Source of the DNA: Larix kaempferi | Lineage: Eukaryota > Streptophyta > Pinopsida > Pinales > Pinaceae | Direction of reading: 5' to 3' | Assembly (NCBI GenBank): GCA_027924585.1 | Contig: BSBM01000763.1 | Span: forward strand, 823,001-887,000 | Length of the DNA: 64,000 nucleotides | In this document: in pieces, positions 24,293 to 36,174 of the stretch | Layout: each line of letters starts with the position of its first letter | How positions within the stretch are numbered: position 1 is the first letter of the stretch | The notes under the pieces: generated by a model | Database searches by the model: none | Told to the model about the DNA's origin: nothing | What the model saw: only the letters and a program-made list of their open reading frames with translations | Position numbers and translations under genes: made by a program

Positions 24293-26150
24293 TTGAACGA
24301 TGTTGAGTCTACCATTCTGAAAAAGGGCCTCAACTTCGTCGTAGCTCCCAGGACCATTCCCACTAAGTCTATCATCTGCAATATTGAAGATAGCATCCAA
24401 AACCTAAACGAAGTACACCAGGAAACCATTCGACGAGATTGCACTATGATATTAAAAAAATCCAAACCACCTAAACATATTATCAACAAAGAAGAGGAGT
24501 TAGCCTTCAAAAACATTAGAGAAAACGAGGACATCGTTATCCTCAAAGAAACCAAAGGGGGAGCCACAGTAGTCTTAGATAAGGAAGATTACAATAATAA
24601 AATGATTGATCATCTCACTACAAGTGGAAGCTAAAGGAAATTAGGTAAAAACCCCATTACGAAAGTTATTATAGAGGTCAAGAAAGCTATTATGCACTCT
24701 AATTTAGATGAAAGACTAAAAAAGCGCTTAATCACTAACTAGGAAATCATACCTAGAACCTATGGCCTTCCCAAAATCCATAAAGAAGGAGTTCCTCTTC
24801 GACCTATTGTCAACACTATAGGATTCCCTACCTATGAACTTGCAAAATATGTAGCAAAAATATTGATTCCCCTAGTAGGAAATATGGATTATCAAATACT
24901 CGAGTGACTTTGTGAAGCTAATCAAAGATGAGAAGATTGGACCTAAAGACATGATCCTTAGCTGTGATGTGGTTTCACGTTTCATGAAGATTCCTTTGGA
25001 TGAAGGCATCCAAGTCATTAAAGAGGCTACGGACCCTCAAACAACTAGGCTAGCAGAGGTTTTCCTTAGATCAACCTTTTTTAGCTTCCAAGGTGAATTT
25101 TATGAACAAACCACAGGGGTAGCCATGGGATACCCCCTATCACCCATAGTCGCTAACCTTTTCATGGAAAATTTTGAGAAAGTATCTCTAGACTCCTACC
25201 CATTGAAGCCAACAAGATGGAAGAGATATGTAGATGACACCAATGTGATCTGGCCACACGGTGAGGCTGAACTTAATAAGTTCTTTACACATCTTAACAA
25301 TCTCTCCCACAACATAAACTTCACAATGGAACTAAAGGAGAATGGGAGCATCCCCTTTCTTGATTTCCTTTTAATTAGAAAAGAAGATGGTACATTAGGG
25401 CACAAAGTCTTCAGAAATAAGACTCATACTGAGAGCTACCTTCACGCAGACTCTCACCACCACCCTGCCCAGAAGATAGGGGTTCTTAACGCCTTATCGA
25501 TTAGGGCCTCAAGGATCTCAGATGTAGAACATCTTGAGAAAGAAATATACCACCTCAAGGAGGTCTTTGTAAACATAGGTTACAAGCCTATAGATATCAA
25601 TAAATCTATAGACAAAGCCCTCAATAAGAACCATGTCAGGAGGGAAACCTCTAATAATGTGACCACCAACCCAAGAGCTTACCTGCCTTACATTCATGGG
25701 GTCACAGATAAAATCTTTAGAATCCTTAAGAAGAATGATCTTACAGCTTCCTTCAAACCCCTAGAGACCATTAGACAAAAAATGAAATCCGTTAAAGACC
25801 CAATTGATCTAAGACAATTTAGGGGTGTTTATAGAGTCCCTTGTTCTTGTGATTTGGGCTATATAGGTGAGACAGGATGTTTCTTTCAGACCCGATTAAA
25901 AGAACATGGAGCTGACATAAGGAATGATCATACCTAAACCTCGGCCCTTGTGGAACACTGTTCCAAAACCGAACACCAAGTTTTCCTAGAAGACACCATA
26001 ATCGTCGCGAGAGAAGACCACTATTTCAAAAGGAAATTTAGGGAAGCGATAGAGATAATCAAATTTCCAAACAATCTAAATAGGGATGGAGGCTTTGAAG
26101 TTAGTGCAAGTTGGCTTCCCTCTCTACTCAACTGCAATTCATTAAGATAA
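24293..26150 (+). pseudogene. Penelope RT and GIY-YIG endonuclease, copy 1
   Basis: The N-terminal part (24293-24900) includes LNFVVAPRTIPTK and [17 protein letters not shown], the usual lead-in to Penelope RT. A +1 frameshift near 24895 joins it to a 341-codon frame (24912-25937). That frame holds motif A (CDVVS, Asp at residue 19), GVAMGYPLSPIVANLFMENF, the catalytic YVDD (residues 106-109) and IPFLDFLLIRKEDG. The endonuclease begins GVYRVPCSC (residues 305-313), then YIGETG and the catalytic Arg. After a TAA at 25935 it continues in the same frame to 26150 with the catalytic Glu region (FREAIEI). Stops also lie at 24632 and 24739. The stops at 24632 and 25935 and the frameshift are shared with copy 2, so they predate the duplication. 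The extreme N-terminus seems short for the family. Confidence 0.88.
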
Positions 26151-26356
26151 TCTTCTTATTCAAATTTCCTAACCCTTAAGAACCTTAATATGAAGCTAGA
26201 ACTTTATCAATATTATTTTATCATTTATTTAAATTATATATATTAATAATTTCAATTAATATTTTAGTGTATTTGAATTAATATTAATACTAAAGCATAA
26301 TTTAATTTAAATTATTCAATTCAATTAAATTAATATCTTATTAAATTAATATTTTA

Positions 26357-26887
26357 TTTAAAATTAAAATTAAATTAATATTTTATTAGGTTATATTAAA
26401 TTAATATTTTATTTAAAATTAAAATTAAATTAATACTTTGCTTAAATTAACTTAAAGTATTCAATTAATTTAAGTCAATATTTTATTTGAATTAATAATA
26501 ATTTATTAGGTTAAACTAATATTTAAAGTATTCAATTAGGTTAAATTAATAGTTTACATAATTTAGATTATAGTATTCAATTAAATTAATACTAAGCTCA
26601 CTCATTAAAAACAATTAGGAACAATTGTAACATTTTATTATTTAACTAGCATTTTTCATCTATATTATCTAACCCCTTTTCTTAATTAACCTAATAATAA
26701 ACCCTAATTTCCCACAGCCAACTTTATACTAATATTTTCTCTCTATCTGTACTCCTCACACTATTAATACCTTACTTCTCATGATCTCCACAAGATTGAC
26801 TTTGCGTTCTGATGATGAATCGTGATATGGATTCGAAACGTCGACCTCGTAACTTTGTAACTGTGGATGCTCCGAGATCACCTGAAA
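26357..26887. repeat. right inverted repeat of Penelope copy 1
   Basis: Reverse complement of the left arm; it ends GCTCCGAGATCACCTGAAA. It contains the hammerhead-like core at 26809-26838. Confidence 0.85.
26809..26838 (+). ncRNA. hammerhead-ribozyme-like core in Penelope repeat, copy 1
   Basis: CTGATGA (26809-26815) is followed by GAATC, an 8-nt loop and GATTC (a perfect 5-bp stem II), then GAAA (26835-26838). Penelope LTR-like repeats are known to carry hammerhead ribozymes. Here one extra T sits between CTGATGA and stem II. Stem III could be only ACG/CGT with a GTA cleavage triplet, and stem I pairs poorly near the core (TCCACA/TGTGGA pair further out). This is a decayed or only look-alike ribozyme. 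Confidence 0.35.
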
Positions 26888-26914
26888 CAAACAACCACAG
26901 AAATCTGGCAACAA

Positions 26915-26927
26915 AGACTAGAAATTT
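26915..26927. repeat. 13-bp target duplication, right, Penelope copy 1
   Basis: Exact repeat of 23596-23608. Confidence 0.8.
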
Positions 26928-27160
26928 TGAATAGTTTTTCCAAAAAGGTTGTCAAATGAGTTATATAAAGCCAAGTGTTATTCTATAAAGTTATGTAGGT
27001 TGTTAAGGTCATAATTAATCCATACCAAGTTTTAGAATGAAATTTAGTTCAGGTTGTATAGAGTTTGGGTCCACTAGAAGTCGAACTAGTCAAGCAGTCC
27101 AACTAGCTAGTTTTACTGTTTTTCCTGCAAAATATATTATATGAACTCAAATTCAATTCT

Positions 27161-27350
27161 GTGAAGAGGATACGGTGCCTCAATACACTTTCTCATTCAC
27201 AAGATCATCATAAGATACGAGTGAAGAGGATACGGTGCCTCAATATAAGATGCTTGAAAATCAACCCCTAAACTATTACATGCGAGATACACTTTCTCAT
27301 TCACAAGATCATCATAAGATGTGAGTGAAGAGGATATGGTGCCTCATACA
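27161..27350. repeat. short interspersed direct-repeat cluster, unit 1
   Basis: Three copies of GTGAAGAGGATACGGTGCCTC at 27161, 27221 and 27325 alternate with two copies of ACACTTTCTCATTCACAAGA. The same arrangement is in unit 2 (about 46614-46800), so it predates the duplication. Confidence 0.75.
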
Positions 27351-28084
27351 AATTTATCTCAAGAAAACTGAACTCTAAGGGTACAACTCTCTCTAATTGT
27401 GCATGAAAATCATGAAAATATTCTGACTGTAAAACAAAATGAAACTACTCAAAGTCTTAATTATTTTTTATGGAAATAAATGATTCTCAAGTTATCTCAA
27501 ACATGTGATGTGTAAGGTGTTTTTCAAATGCCAATGTGTGTATATAGTGTTTCAAGTTTGTATGGGGCCGTCAAAGTCATACAACTCCAAGCATAATGCA
27601 ATCTTAATCCAAACTTCCTAAACCTTGTGAAAATTTTGCAAATTTTTTTCCTTTTCAATATGGTTTGAAAATCATAAAAATATTCCTAATAAAAAACAAA
27701 ATATAACTAATTGAAGCTTATTTTTGCTTTTGGAAAAGAAATTAGTCTTCAAATTATTGCCACATGTAATGGTCAAAGTTTGTTTTTTAATGCAAAAAGT
27801 GTGAAGGGTTCCTTCAGATGTAGTTGGTTTAAAGTCTCGGGTGAAAAGGATATTAATCAAGTGTAAGCAAATTTTTGCAAAACGTTATAAATCCTTTAAA
27901 TCCAAAGCCAAAAATTTGATTGCAAACCATACACAACTTTTCAATCCACCAACTAGCAAAATGTTTACTTATTTTTAATCTAAAGAAAAAGATTGTATCT
28001 CCCTCAAAAGGAATAATATGGTGCTAAAAAAGTGGTTGAACTATTGTTTTTAAACCAAATTACATAAACCTTTTCAAACCACAC

Positions 28085-28192
28085 TTTGCAACAACCTTGT
28101 CAAAAGGCTAGAATTCTTTTTAGTCTTTTTAAAATATGTTTGCAACAACCTTGTCAAAAGGCTAGAATTCTTTTTAGTCTTTTTAAAATATG
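28085..28192. repeat. 54-bp tandem duplication, unit 1 only
   Basis: TTTGCAACAACCTTGTCAAA begins at 28085 and again at 28139. Unit 2 has a single copy near 47553. Confidence 0.85.
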
Positions 28193-30267
28193 TGAATTCT
28201 ATTTTTCAAAAAGAAATCAAAGATTGACATTGAAAAAACAAAAATTATTTTTTAAACCAATTCCAAATGTGAAAAACAAAATTTTAAAGACTTTGGATCA
28301 CCAAAACGCATTAACCACAGCGCCAAAACAATTTCACCATTCAACAGTAAATTTTGAAATTACAACGCATTCACCATAGAAAAAAACTTCACCAATTTGG
28401 AAAAACGCTCTCAATTCGGCATGAAAGGACAACTCATTCACCATAGAAAAGAACTTCACCAATCCGGAAAAACGCTCTCACCATCTACCAGACAATTAAA
28501 AGGTTGAGGTTGTAGGGTTTTAAGATCGTGGTTGAGATCTTAGCCTCGGTTTTCAGAGTTAAACGCCAGGATGTAACGCTGGTCATGATCGACACGCATT
28601 TATACATTGAGATTGCAGGGTTTCAAGAAGCTTCAACACCGACCCCAAACTACCAACGCTAAGGTAAAAATGCTTTAAATGTTTTAATGCAGGCTAAACT
28701 CCCAATATTTATGTACCTTCGTTGACGTGAAAATTCCAGCAAACTTAGTTCTCGTTGAGAAATTTTAGAGAAACTTCTCTTCCAAACTGAACAACAACAG
28801 GATATTCATTATACCGCTGCGAATTCCCAATTTTCTCTGCCAATTTATGTGCAGGATGATGGATTTTATAGGGTCGGAGGCCAAGATTTGCTGAGTTTTT
28901 GCTAAATGCTTTATGCTGGTCTTAAATGCAAAGTGCCAAAACCGTGGCAGATTTTAAAAGAATTTGGCATGCAAAGTTGCAGAGAGTCAATCTTTCAAAC
29001 TCAGAGATATTTACAGGTTTGCAAAACACGCCGATGGGGAGCCTGGATAGGGCTATGCGCAGAGTTGTGAGAGCCTACAAACCTGTACGCTATTGCATTT
29101 ATACACCGAGTTTAAAGAAAGGAGGCAGATCTTCAAAGTGTTGAGATCATTGCAGGGTTTCAGGGTTAAAGAAATCCTTTGAAATGAGAAGACGCCTAAT
29201 AGAGCTCAAAGGTCTTGCCAGAGTGTTAAAAATGAAGAGGGTAGCATTAATAGAATGTTTTAATGCTGAGATTTAATTTGAATTGGGCATCACAATGCAT
29301 CACAATCGATTTTTAAAGGTTTCGAATATATGCAGGGGATGACAGACAAACTTTCCAAAATGTTTTAAGGAAATCACTCAGACCAGCTCTCACACATCAA
29401 TAAATGCAAAGTTTCAGACCCTAAGAAACTCAAAACAAATCAGGAAATTCAAAATTCTAGACTTTAAACAAATCAAGAATACTCAGATTTGAGTGTAAAG
29501 TGATGTGATTTGATGAATTAAAGATGAATTTAGGCTAATCTTGAGCTGCTCAAGCCAGATCTAAGGTTCTTTTAACAATCTTTAAGCTACAAAGGAGCAG
29601 ATCTTAAAGGGAGAACACCTTAAAACTTGAAAAAAATTCAGGAAAAATCAAGAAAATTCAATAAGCCAGTATGGTCGCCATTCTGATAACAATCTTTAGT
29701 GCAGGGACATGTTTACACTAATTTGACTATTATTTAAGAGCTGGTGAGTCTCTACATCAGCATTATGAAAAGATTATCACAAGTTATTTTAAATCTAGAT
29801 TCATTTATCCGTTTAAGACAAGCAAATTTAGATCTACATCCATCTAAAAGTTTAAATCACACAATACAAACACTATTCAAACATCATAATGACAAAAACT
29901 TTAATCTACTCATAGTCATTAGGTATTTACTCCAATGTCTAAATACATCAAACATGTCTTTAGACGAGCAACTTATATGAAGTTAGATGCAAAGTCTTTG
30001 ACTATAATATCATTAATTTAAAATACAAATATTTATAAGCTAAACTAGGTTCACACCATATTAGACATATGATTTCATTTTTTTTTTGTTATAACCTTTT
30101 TAATATGCAATTATCATGGTAATTTCAGAACACCTTAAATACTTTTCTATGGCGTAGAAATTTTATAACAAATATTTTAACTAATCATCCTAGGATAAAA
30201 TGTATAGAATTATAACATCTTAATCAAATTACTATTATTCGAATGAAATCCATGTACCTACCACTTG

Positions 30268-30373
30268 TTATAATAAGATTTTACAACATTTGATAAGTTT
30301 TTTATATAAAAATATTATCCTTATAATAAGATTTTACAACATTCCATAAGTTTTTTATATAAAAATATTATCC
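30268..30373. repeat. 53-bp tandem duplication, unit 1 only
   Basis: TTATAATAAGATTTTACAAC begins at 30268 and at 30321. It lies inside the segment missing from unit 2. Confidence 0.85.
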
Positions 30374-30589
30374 TTAAATGTCTAAGAAGTACAATATTTC
30401 TATAGGATTATGTCAAATCTTTCAACAATCTTTCAATTTATGTAATCCTTTTACATGCTCTACACATACCCATAAAGTAAACATTTGCTACAATAAATTT
30501 TCCTTTACAAAAGTTTGTTAAGTACATAACATACCTTTGTGTAGGCAAGTCCATTAAGATGCAGTGTTGTTAACCTTGTTTTGATGCCA

Positions 30590-31130
30590 CTTCTAATTTA
30601 CCCAAATTTCTCTTTACTATTTTGGAAAATGCGGTAAGAATTTTTTCTAAAACATCTTCTAAATGTACCAATAAGTTAAACATAATACTTCCTATGTAGT
30701 AATCAAGCGCATCCTACTAAAGTTATTCCAACATTCAAATAAGTTAAAAATAATACTTCCTACTATGTAGTAATCAAGCGCATCCTACTAAAGTTATTCC
30801 AACATTCAAGGATATAAGTAATCAAGTCAAATAAATTTCTATAATGTAATGACCAAATAGGATGCTATGCCTTCTTGTACAAAGTGTAGTTATTTTTAAC
30901 ATTGGCGTACAACCTATATGGTCAATAGTGTGGAACCACTGCTTGCCCATTCAAACGTTAAAAGTATAAAAGTATGATAACCCAATGAATTAAATTCCAA
31001 TATTATTTAAATATTTATAAGCAACATATTCTCCCACATTAATTTAACCATTTTATACAGTTAGTGTACACCCTCTTTCATCCCCCTATTAAAACTACAA
31101 TCATAGAAGTTAATTACACTCTTATTGTAA
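30590..31130. repeat. direct repeat R1 (about 540 bp), unit 1
   Basis: Similar to 31765-32310. Both begin with a CCCAAATT...CTTTACTATTTTGG phrase, pass through GTAGTAATCAAGC and GTGGAACCACT, and end near GAAGTTAATTACACT. R1 also contains an internal duplication (68/71 bp at 30671 and 30739). R1 is absent from unit 2. Confidence 0.75.
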
Positions 31131-31764
31131 GAGGGTTTCCACATATCAAACTGATCTAGAACGATTATGACATCCATTAAACTTCAACCCTCTTAATTTA
31201 ATCTTTTTCAATTTCAATTTAATAATCATCTAAAATTAATGAAACACGTTTCTTTTTACTTAACCAACTTTTTATACATAAATAAATTGTGGTGAAGCAT
31301 GTGCTTTGTCTAACTATATTCTACATGATCTTAACATATGTCATCATAACACCATTCACTATGTAATGACGATATTTATATGTAATCTATTAAAAGAATA
31401 ATTATACATAACCAAACTATATTTTAACAATTTATTATATATTAGTCCTTAACATGATATTTGGTGTAATTGATAAGACAATATTAGATGTAAAGGTAAT
31501 ACCATCCATTATCAACAAACGTTTAAACAAAGGTTTGAACAATCATATAAACCAAGCTCATAATTATTTGTGAACAAACAATTATGCATGCATGAAAAGA
31601 AGTACAATTAAAGTTAACATCGATGATTTCTTAAATAGAGGTGTTTAACATAAGTTTACTATAAACATGGACACTTATCTAAATTAGTTAGAGGTATAAA
31701 CATCGACACTTATCTAAATTAGTTAGAGGCTTAGACATATGTGACTGAAGGCTTGACTATAATG

Positions 31765-32310
31765 TTATGTACCCAAATTCTTCTTTACTATTTTGGGAAA
31801 TGGGTTAATATTTTTTTGTCAAACATCTTCCAAATGTACTAGTAAGTTAGTCATAGTCCTTCCCACTATGTAGTAATCAAGCACATCCTACTAAAGTTAT
31901 TCTGACATTCAAGGATATAAGTAATCAAATCAGATAAAGTTATACTATGTAATGACCAAATATGAGGCTATTCCTTTTCGTACAACCCTTCGAAAAAGTG
32001 TAGATAAAGTTATACCATGTAATCACCAAATATGAGGCTATTCCTTTTAGTACAACCCTTCTAAAAAGTGTATTTATTTTTACAATGGTAGTCCAACCTA
32101 TATGGTAAATAGTGTGGAACCACTTCTTGCCCATTCAAATGTTAGAAGTATAAAAATATGATAACCCAGTGAATGTAATTCCAATATTATTCAAGCATTT
32201 ATAATCAACATATTCTTCCATGTTAATTTAACCATTTTATATAGTTAATGTACACTCTCTTTCATCCACCTAGTAAAACTACAATCATAGAAGTTAATTA
32301 CACTGTTAGT
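31765..32310. repeat. direct repeat R2 (about 540 bp), unit 1
   Basis: The partner of R1, present in unit 2 as about 50278-50820. It contains a roughly 62-bp tandem duplication around CAAATATGAGGCTATTCC in both units. Confidence 0.75.
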
Positions 32311-32544
32311 ATGTCTATGACATCTTGTAATGAATTTGGGCATATTACCCTGTCCGTACAAGCTCAAATTTTTATATGGACAAAATTTAACCAAGTTTTC
32401 CAAAGTTAAGCTATGAAATTTTTGACCTCGTAATTTGGTGTGGGGGTTTCGCTCGCCGCGTGTCCCCCACACCTGTCTCTGCGCGTATGGTTTCGAGCTT
32501 GAGCTGCTCTAAAAAATGAGGTCGGGTTCATGCATACTCCTTCC

Positions 32545-32766
32545 GAATTAAAGCTCGCGTCGTTTTGGGGTTTGAGCTAGAGCCGAGGACAGTGGGACAA
32601 GGCAAGTTCATCTGCTATGAATTAAAGCTTGGGTCGTTTTAGGGTTTGAGCTAGAGCCGAGGGCATTGGGACAGGGCAAGTTCATCTGCTATGAATTAAA
32701 GCTCGGGTCATTTTGGGGTTTAAGCTAGAGCCAAGGGAAATGGGCGATGGCAAGTTCATCTGCTAT
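32545..32766. repeat. 74-bp tandem repeat, three copies, unit 1
   Basis: Copies start at 32545, 32619 and 32693 with GAATTAAAGCT and end GTTCATCTGCTAT. The triplet is also in unit 2. It sits just before a GC-richer stretch with a 98-codon frame (32713-33009), which looks more like a captured promoter or first exon than like the AT-rich neighbours. Confidence 0.9.
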
Positions 32767-35700
32767 GTGCCACTAGGGAAACCTATGTTGCTTGCCGCAA
32801 TGATCAATGAAACATCAGAGAGCCTCGAGGGTGGTTTTTCTATGCCCGCTGGTGACTGGAGCAGGGGTTTTTCGGCGAGTTGTGGTTCTCGAGTAGTTGG
32901 AGGAGTTATTGATCTGGGGATGGCCTTTAATGTTGGTTCGTGCTGGTTCTACTGGTGGTTTTCTTATTTAAAGTGGCTTGGGGTCTATTTTCCCATTCTG
33001 CTTTGCTAGTTGCAGTCCCTGTTTCTTGATGCTCTCTAGTTGCAGTGTCTGGTGTTTGGTTTGACCAATCCTCTACGGGAACGACTATCTGTGGGTGATG
33101 TTTCCTGAAAAGAAAAGGGGACTGGCGAACAATGTTCCAGCGACGACATTGCTGCTCGGGTAAGTTTTCACTGATAAGGTTTCTATCCTAGAGCTAAAAT
33201 TGCTTGATACCTGAATATGCATTGTGGAGTCCACTATATAAAAAGATCGATTCAATGATTTAACCTCCTTGCACATTTTAATCTAGCCTTTCGTTACTTC
33301 AGTCAATTAGATAGCTTTTCCTTCAGCGATGTTCTTGCCATGTCCTTTACTATCACCTACAATTTAGCTTTAAGTAACCGTGAAGCTTTGGTATATAAGT
33401 AATCCTGTAGAGGCAAGCACGGTGCAAAGTGGATTGTAAGCCTGTTGTTGGGTATATGTAATATTCACTATTGAGTAATAAGACACTGATTTCTTTTCCT
33501 TGTGGGATGTTCCCCTGATTAGGGTTTTACCACGTAGACTCGTTGTTGGGTATCTATAATCTTCACTATTGAGTAATAAGAAATTGGTTTCTTGGCCCTG
33601 TGGATGTCCCTTGATTAGGGTTTTACCACGTAAATTTTCTTTGTTGTTTTCAGTGTGTTTGCTATTGCTATTTTGAATCGCTTTTATGCTTTACCTGCAC
33701 AACAATTTGTATTAGACTGGTTTTATCTAAGCCATCGTTAATGGTTCTCTTGATATTTTGAGGGTAGCACCAGGGGAAAATCCGGTAGGCATGTAATTTA
33801 AACTTCCTCCATAGCCATGGCGTCTCGGCTGAAAGACAAGGATGAATTCAGGGACTTCGTTGATGAATCCTCCTGGACCAACGTGGATCTTACCAGGCAT
33901 GAAAGGCCCTTTTTCTAGGTGAACTTTTGTTGTTGTTGTTACTACTGATTTAGTAGTTATATTGACATAATGGGCCATATTCTTTGTTCGATAATTTTTA
34001 TTATTTTTTTGATCGGATTAATTACTTGCTGCGAATGGCTAGTAGTTAAATGTCATCCCAATTGAGCCCAATATTTACCTTACTCTTGCCTTTATGTGTC
34101 GTTAATGTTTCTAGTAGGACTCTTAAGCATTTTACTGCCCAAAAGAGTTTAAAGGCTTGATAGCCTCATTTCCCAGATTGTTAGCTCACTGTGTAGATTT
34201 TTGACATTTGGAAGTGCTCATTCATCATGGCCTTGCAATCTTCACATTATCACGGAGTGCTTGGGCATAGAGGCTTCTGCTATGCTGGTTGTCGTAGCTT
34301 GTCATGCATGTTGTAGGATTTAATGCTCAGACAACTGATCTATCTTTCTGAACTTGAATTTGGATTTTGCATTAGACTCTATAGTGATGGTTTCTGATAC
34401 CGAAGGGTATCATACTTCACAAAACTACGAGGTTAAAAAAAAATCGTATTCATTGATGCAGTGTGTGTGGTGTATGTTTGGCAATTATGATCAAATTTAG
34501 TGACCTTTTTTTGCTTTGCATAGAGACTTCTGCTATGCTAACGACCGTACATTTTTATGCCTATTGTACGATTTAATACTCAACCAACTGTTTTATCTTT
34601 TTGTATTTGGATTTGGCCTTTTTCCCTAGACTTTATAGCAATGGTTTTTGATACCGAAGGGCATCATACTTCACAAAATTATGAAGTTAAAAAAAAACAT
34701 ATCCACTATGCATACCCATCCCAGATCCATTTTAGAAACAAATTTATACAATGGATGTTTTCCAATTGATTGCTTCCTAGACTCGCAGCTGATATAGCTC
34801 TAGGCCATTCCAAGAAAAAAATCTAGTGATTCCTATAAAAATTCCTTAACAAAAAACAATTGTAAAAAAAGCAATCAAGTAAGCTTGATAATATAATGAT
34901 GGGCACATTTTGAAATCCTAACGTGTAGTCATTCAGTATTTACTTGTATGTTCAATCATTAAAGTTTCTGTTTGATGATGGCTTGTGTTGACCAATATAT
35001 GTTTACTAATGACTTGGGCATATAGTTTTCACCACTGCGGTTTTTGTCTCCTAGAAATGTTGGGCCTTCCATTCCATGTTATTTTTTCCATTCCTTTTAC
35101 TTGTTTTCTACCCTAATTTTTAGGTATGTTCTTTTTATCTGCAAAGGATGGCCATGTTTCTTAATTTATTTAATAAAAAACACATGTAGCTATCACATAG
35201 GTGCCGTATATTGTAATTAATGGCTTGGGAATTTCGGACAGATGGAAATATATCCTTCCATGTTGTTTAACAAAACTGTACACAATCTCTAGATCTTTGG
35301 TATAGTATCGTACCAGGTGAGCAACCCGGTTGCTGTCGATAGATAGATTCTATAATGTAAGGCTCGAGCGATTTGAATTTTCATGCATTGCATGCAAGTG
35401 ACTGTGTCCTTGATTTCCTGATTGATAATGCTTTTTATCCAAAAATAGTGTTGGCATTTGAAAACATGTTAACCTATTCGATGATGCCTTTGTCCAGGTT
35501 TCCTAGACTTTAATTAATAGCTTAGTCGTTTTGAACTAACGGAAATGCCTCCTTTCCTTTTTGTTTAACAAAAGGCTGTAAAATATATAGATATTTGGCA
35601 TGGGGTCGTGGTAGGTGAACAACTTTGGTTGGAAAAAATAGGCAAAAGAATTGTTAATGAAAATGCTATTTTTTTAACAATTTGTTCCTTCTTTCGAGTT

Positions 35701-36174
35701 CTCTACTTTTGATGCCACATATTTTGCTTGCTGCATATTCCTGTCAATCCGTTGTAGTCTGTACTTACTAGACACTGCATTCCTAAAGTGTATCTTTTAT
35801 ATACAGTTTAAAGCCATCCAAAAACCAATTACATGGTATTTTTCAGGCATATAAGACATCCTAGCCACTAGTGATTCCATTATGTGACTATAATATTTCA
35901 TTGTTCATGTGTGTTGATAGTTATTTTGCAAGAAATTTTCTCTGTTGTATTCTTTTGCAAAAATAAAGGCACCATTGAGGTTAAATGGGATTTGATTTGC
36001 TCTCCAATTACTTAAAACAATAGTCTTGAAATCTCAATAGAAGATGAAATTGCTTGAAGGCCAGAGAGCTTTGTACTCTTCAACAAACACAAATTGGAAT
36101 CTAGACAATATTTTGGGCTTTAACCATACAACCAAAACTTTACTACACCACTGAGAACATAAATTTTAAATAAC
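32767..36174. other. non-coding DNA with internal repeats, end of unit 1
   Basis: No protein is recognised. A GT donor-like site follows a GC-richer stretch at 33158 (CTCGGGTAAG). A roughly 190-bp direct repeat occupies about 34266-34452 and 34519-34708 (both contain GATACCGAAGGG and ACTTCACAAAA). A second looser pair lies near 35220-35330 and 35513-35630. Possible captured host-gene fragments cannot be confirmed. Confidence 0.45.

Larger units (their letters stand above)
23609..26914 (+). mobile_element. Penelope-like retroelement (GIY-YIG type, Dryad-like), copy 1
   Basis: The element is bracketed by 13-bp direct repeats. It has long inverted repeats at its ends (23607-24262 and 26357-26887) and one RT plus GIY-YIG coding region between them. 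Penelope-like elements are known for LTR-like repeats that can be inverted, and for variable target duplications. GIY-YIG Penelope elements called Dryads were reported in conifers and attributed to ancient transfer from arthropods. The coding region has a frameshift and stops, so this copy is inactive. About 27 bases between the right inverted repeat and the right target duplication have no partner at the left end. Confidence 0.88.
26928..30267. other. non-coding repeat DNA, unit 1
   Basis: No domain is recognised. It includes a cluster at 27161-27350 in which GTGAAGAGGATACGGTGCCTCA appears three times and CACTTTCTCATTCACAAGATC twice. It also has a 54-bp tandem duplication at 28085-28192 that is absent from unit 2. 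The 72-codon frame at 28926-29144 has a counterpart in unit 2, but the differences look unconstrained. Confidence 0.5.
20257..36174. repeat. tandem duplication, unit 1 (15.9 kb)
   Basis: Begins inside the coiled-coil coding region at CAGTTTGAAGAAG and ends where unit 2 begins. Its content reappears in the same order and orientation in 36175-54682: coding-region tail, LTR-like tail, Penelope element, 27-30 kb repeats, 74-bp triplet and the 33-36 kb region. By eye the units are roughly 95% identical over the Penelope reading frame. Several short tandem duplications (54 bp at 28085, about 36 bp near 31661) occur only here. Confidence 0.92.

Noticed and set aside
24220-25405. minus-strand frames across the Penelope coding region (also 43690-44892)
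   Set aside because: They are antisense shadows of the RT reading frame; all recognisable motifs are on the plus strand.
27161-27350. regularly spaced repeats that might suggest an array
   Set aside because: Only three short copies with unequal spacing in plant nuclear DNA; not a CRISPR array.
28926-29144. 72-codon frame with a counterpart at 48408-48626
   Set aside because: Differences between the two copies change amino acids freely, and no domain or start context supports a gene; it looks like a by-product of the duplicated DNA.
33727-33978. minus-strand 83-codon frame and an overlapping plus-strand exon-like stretch (33818-33916)
   Set aside because: Both are broken or altered in unit 2, and neither resembles a known protein.
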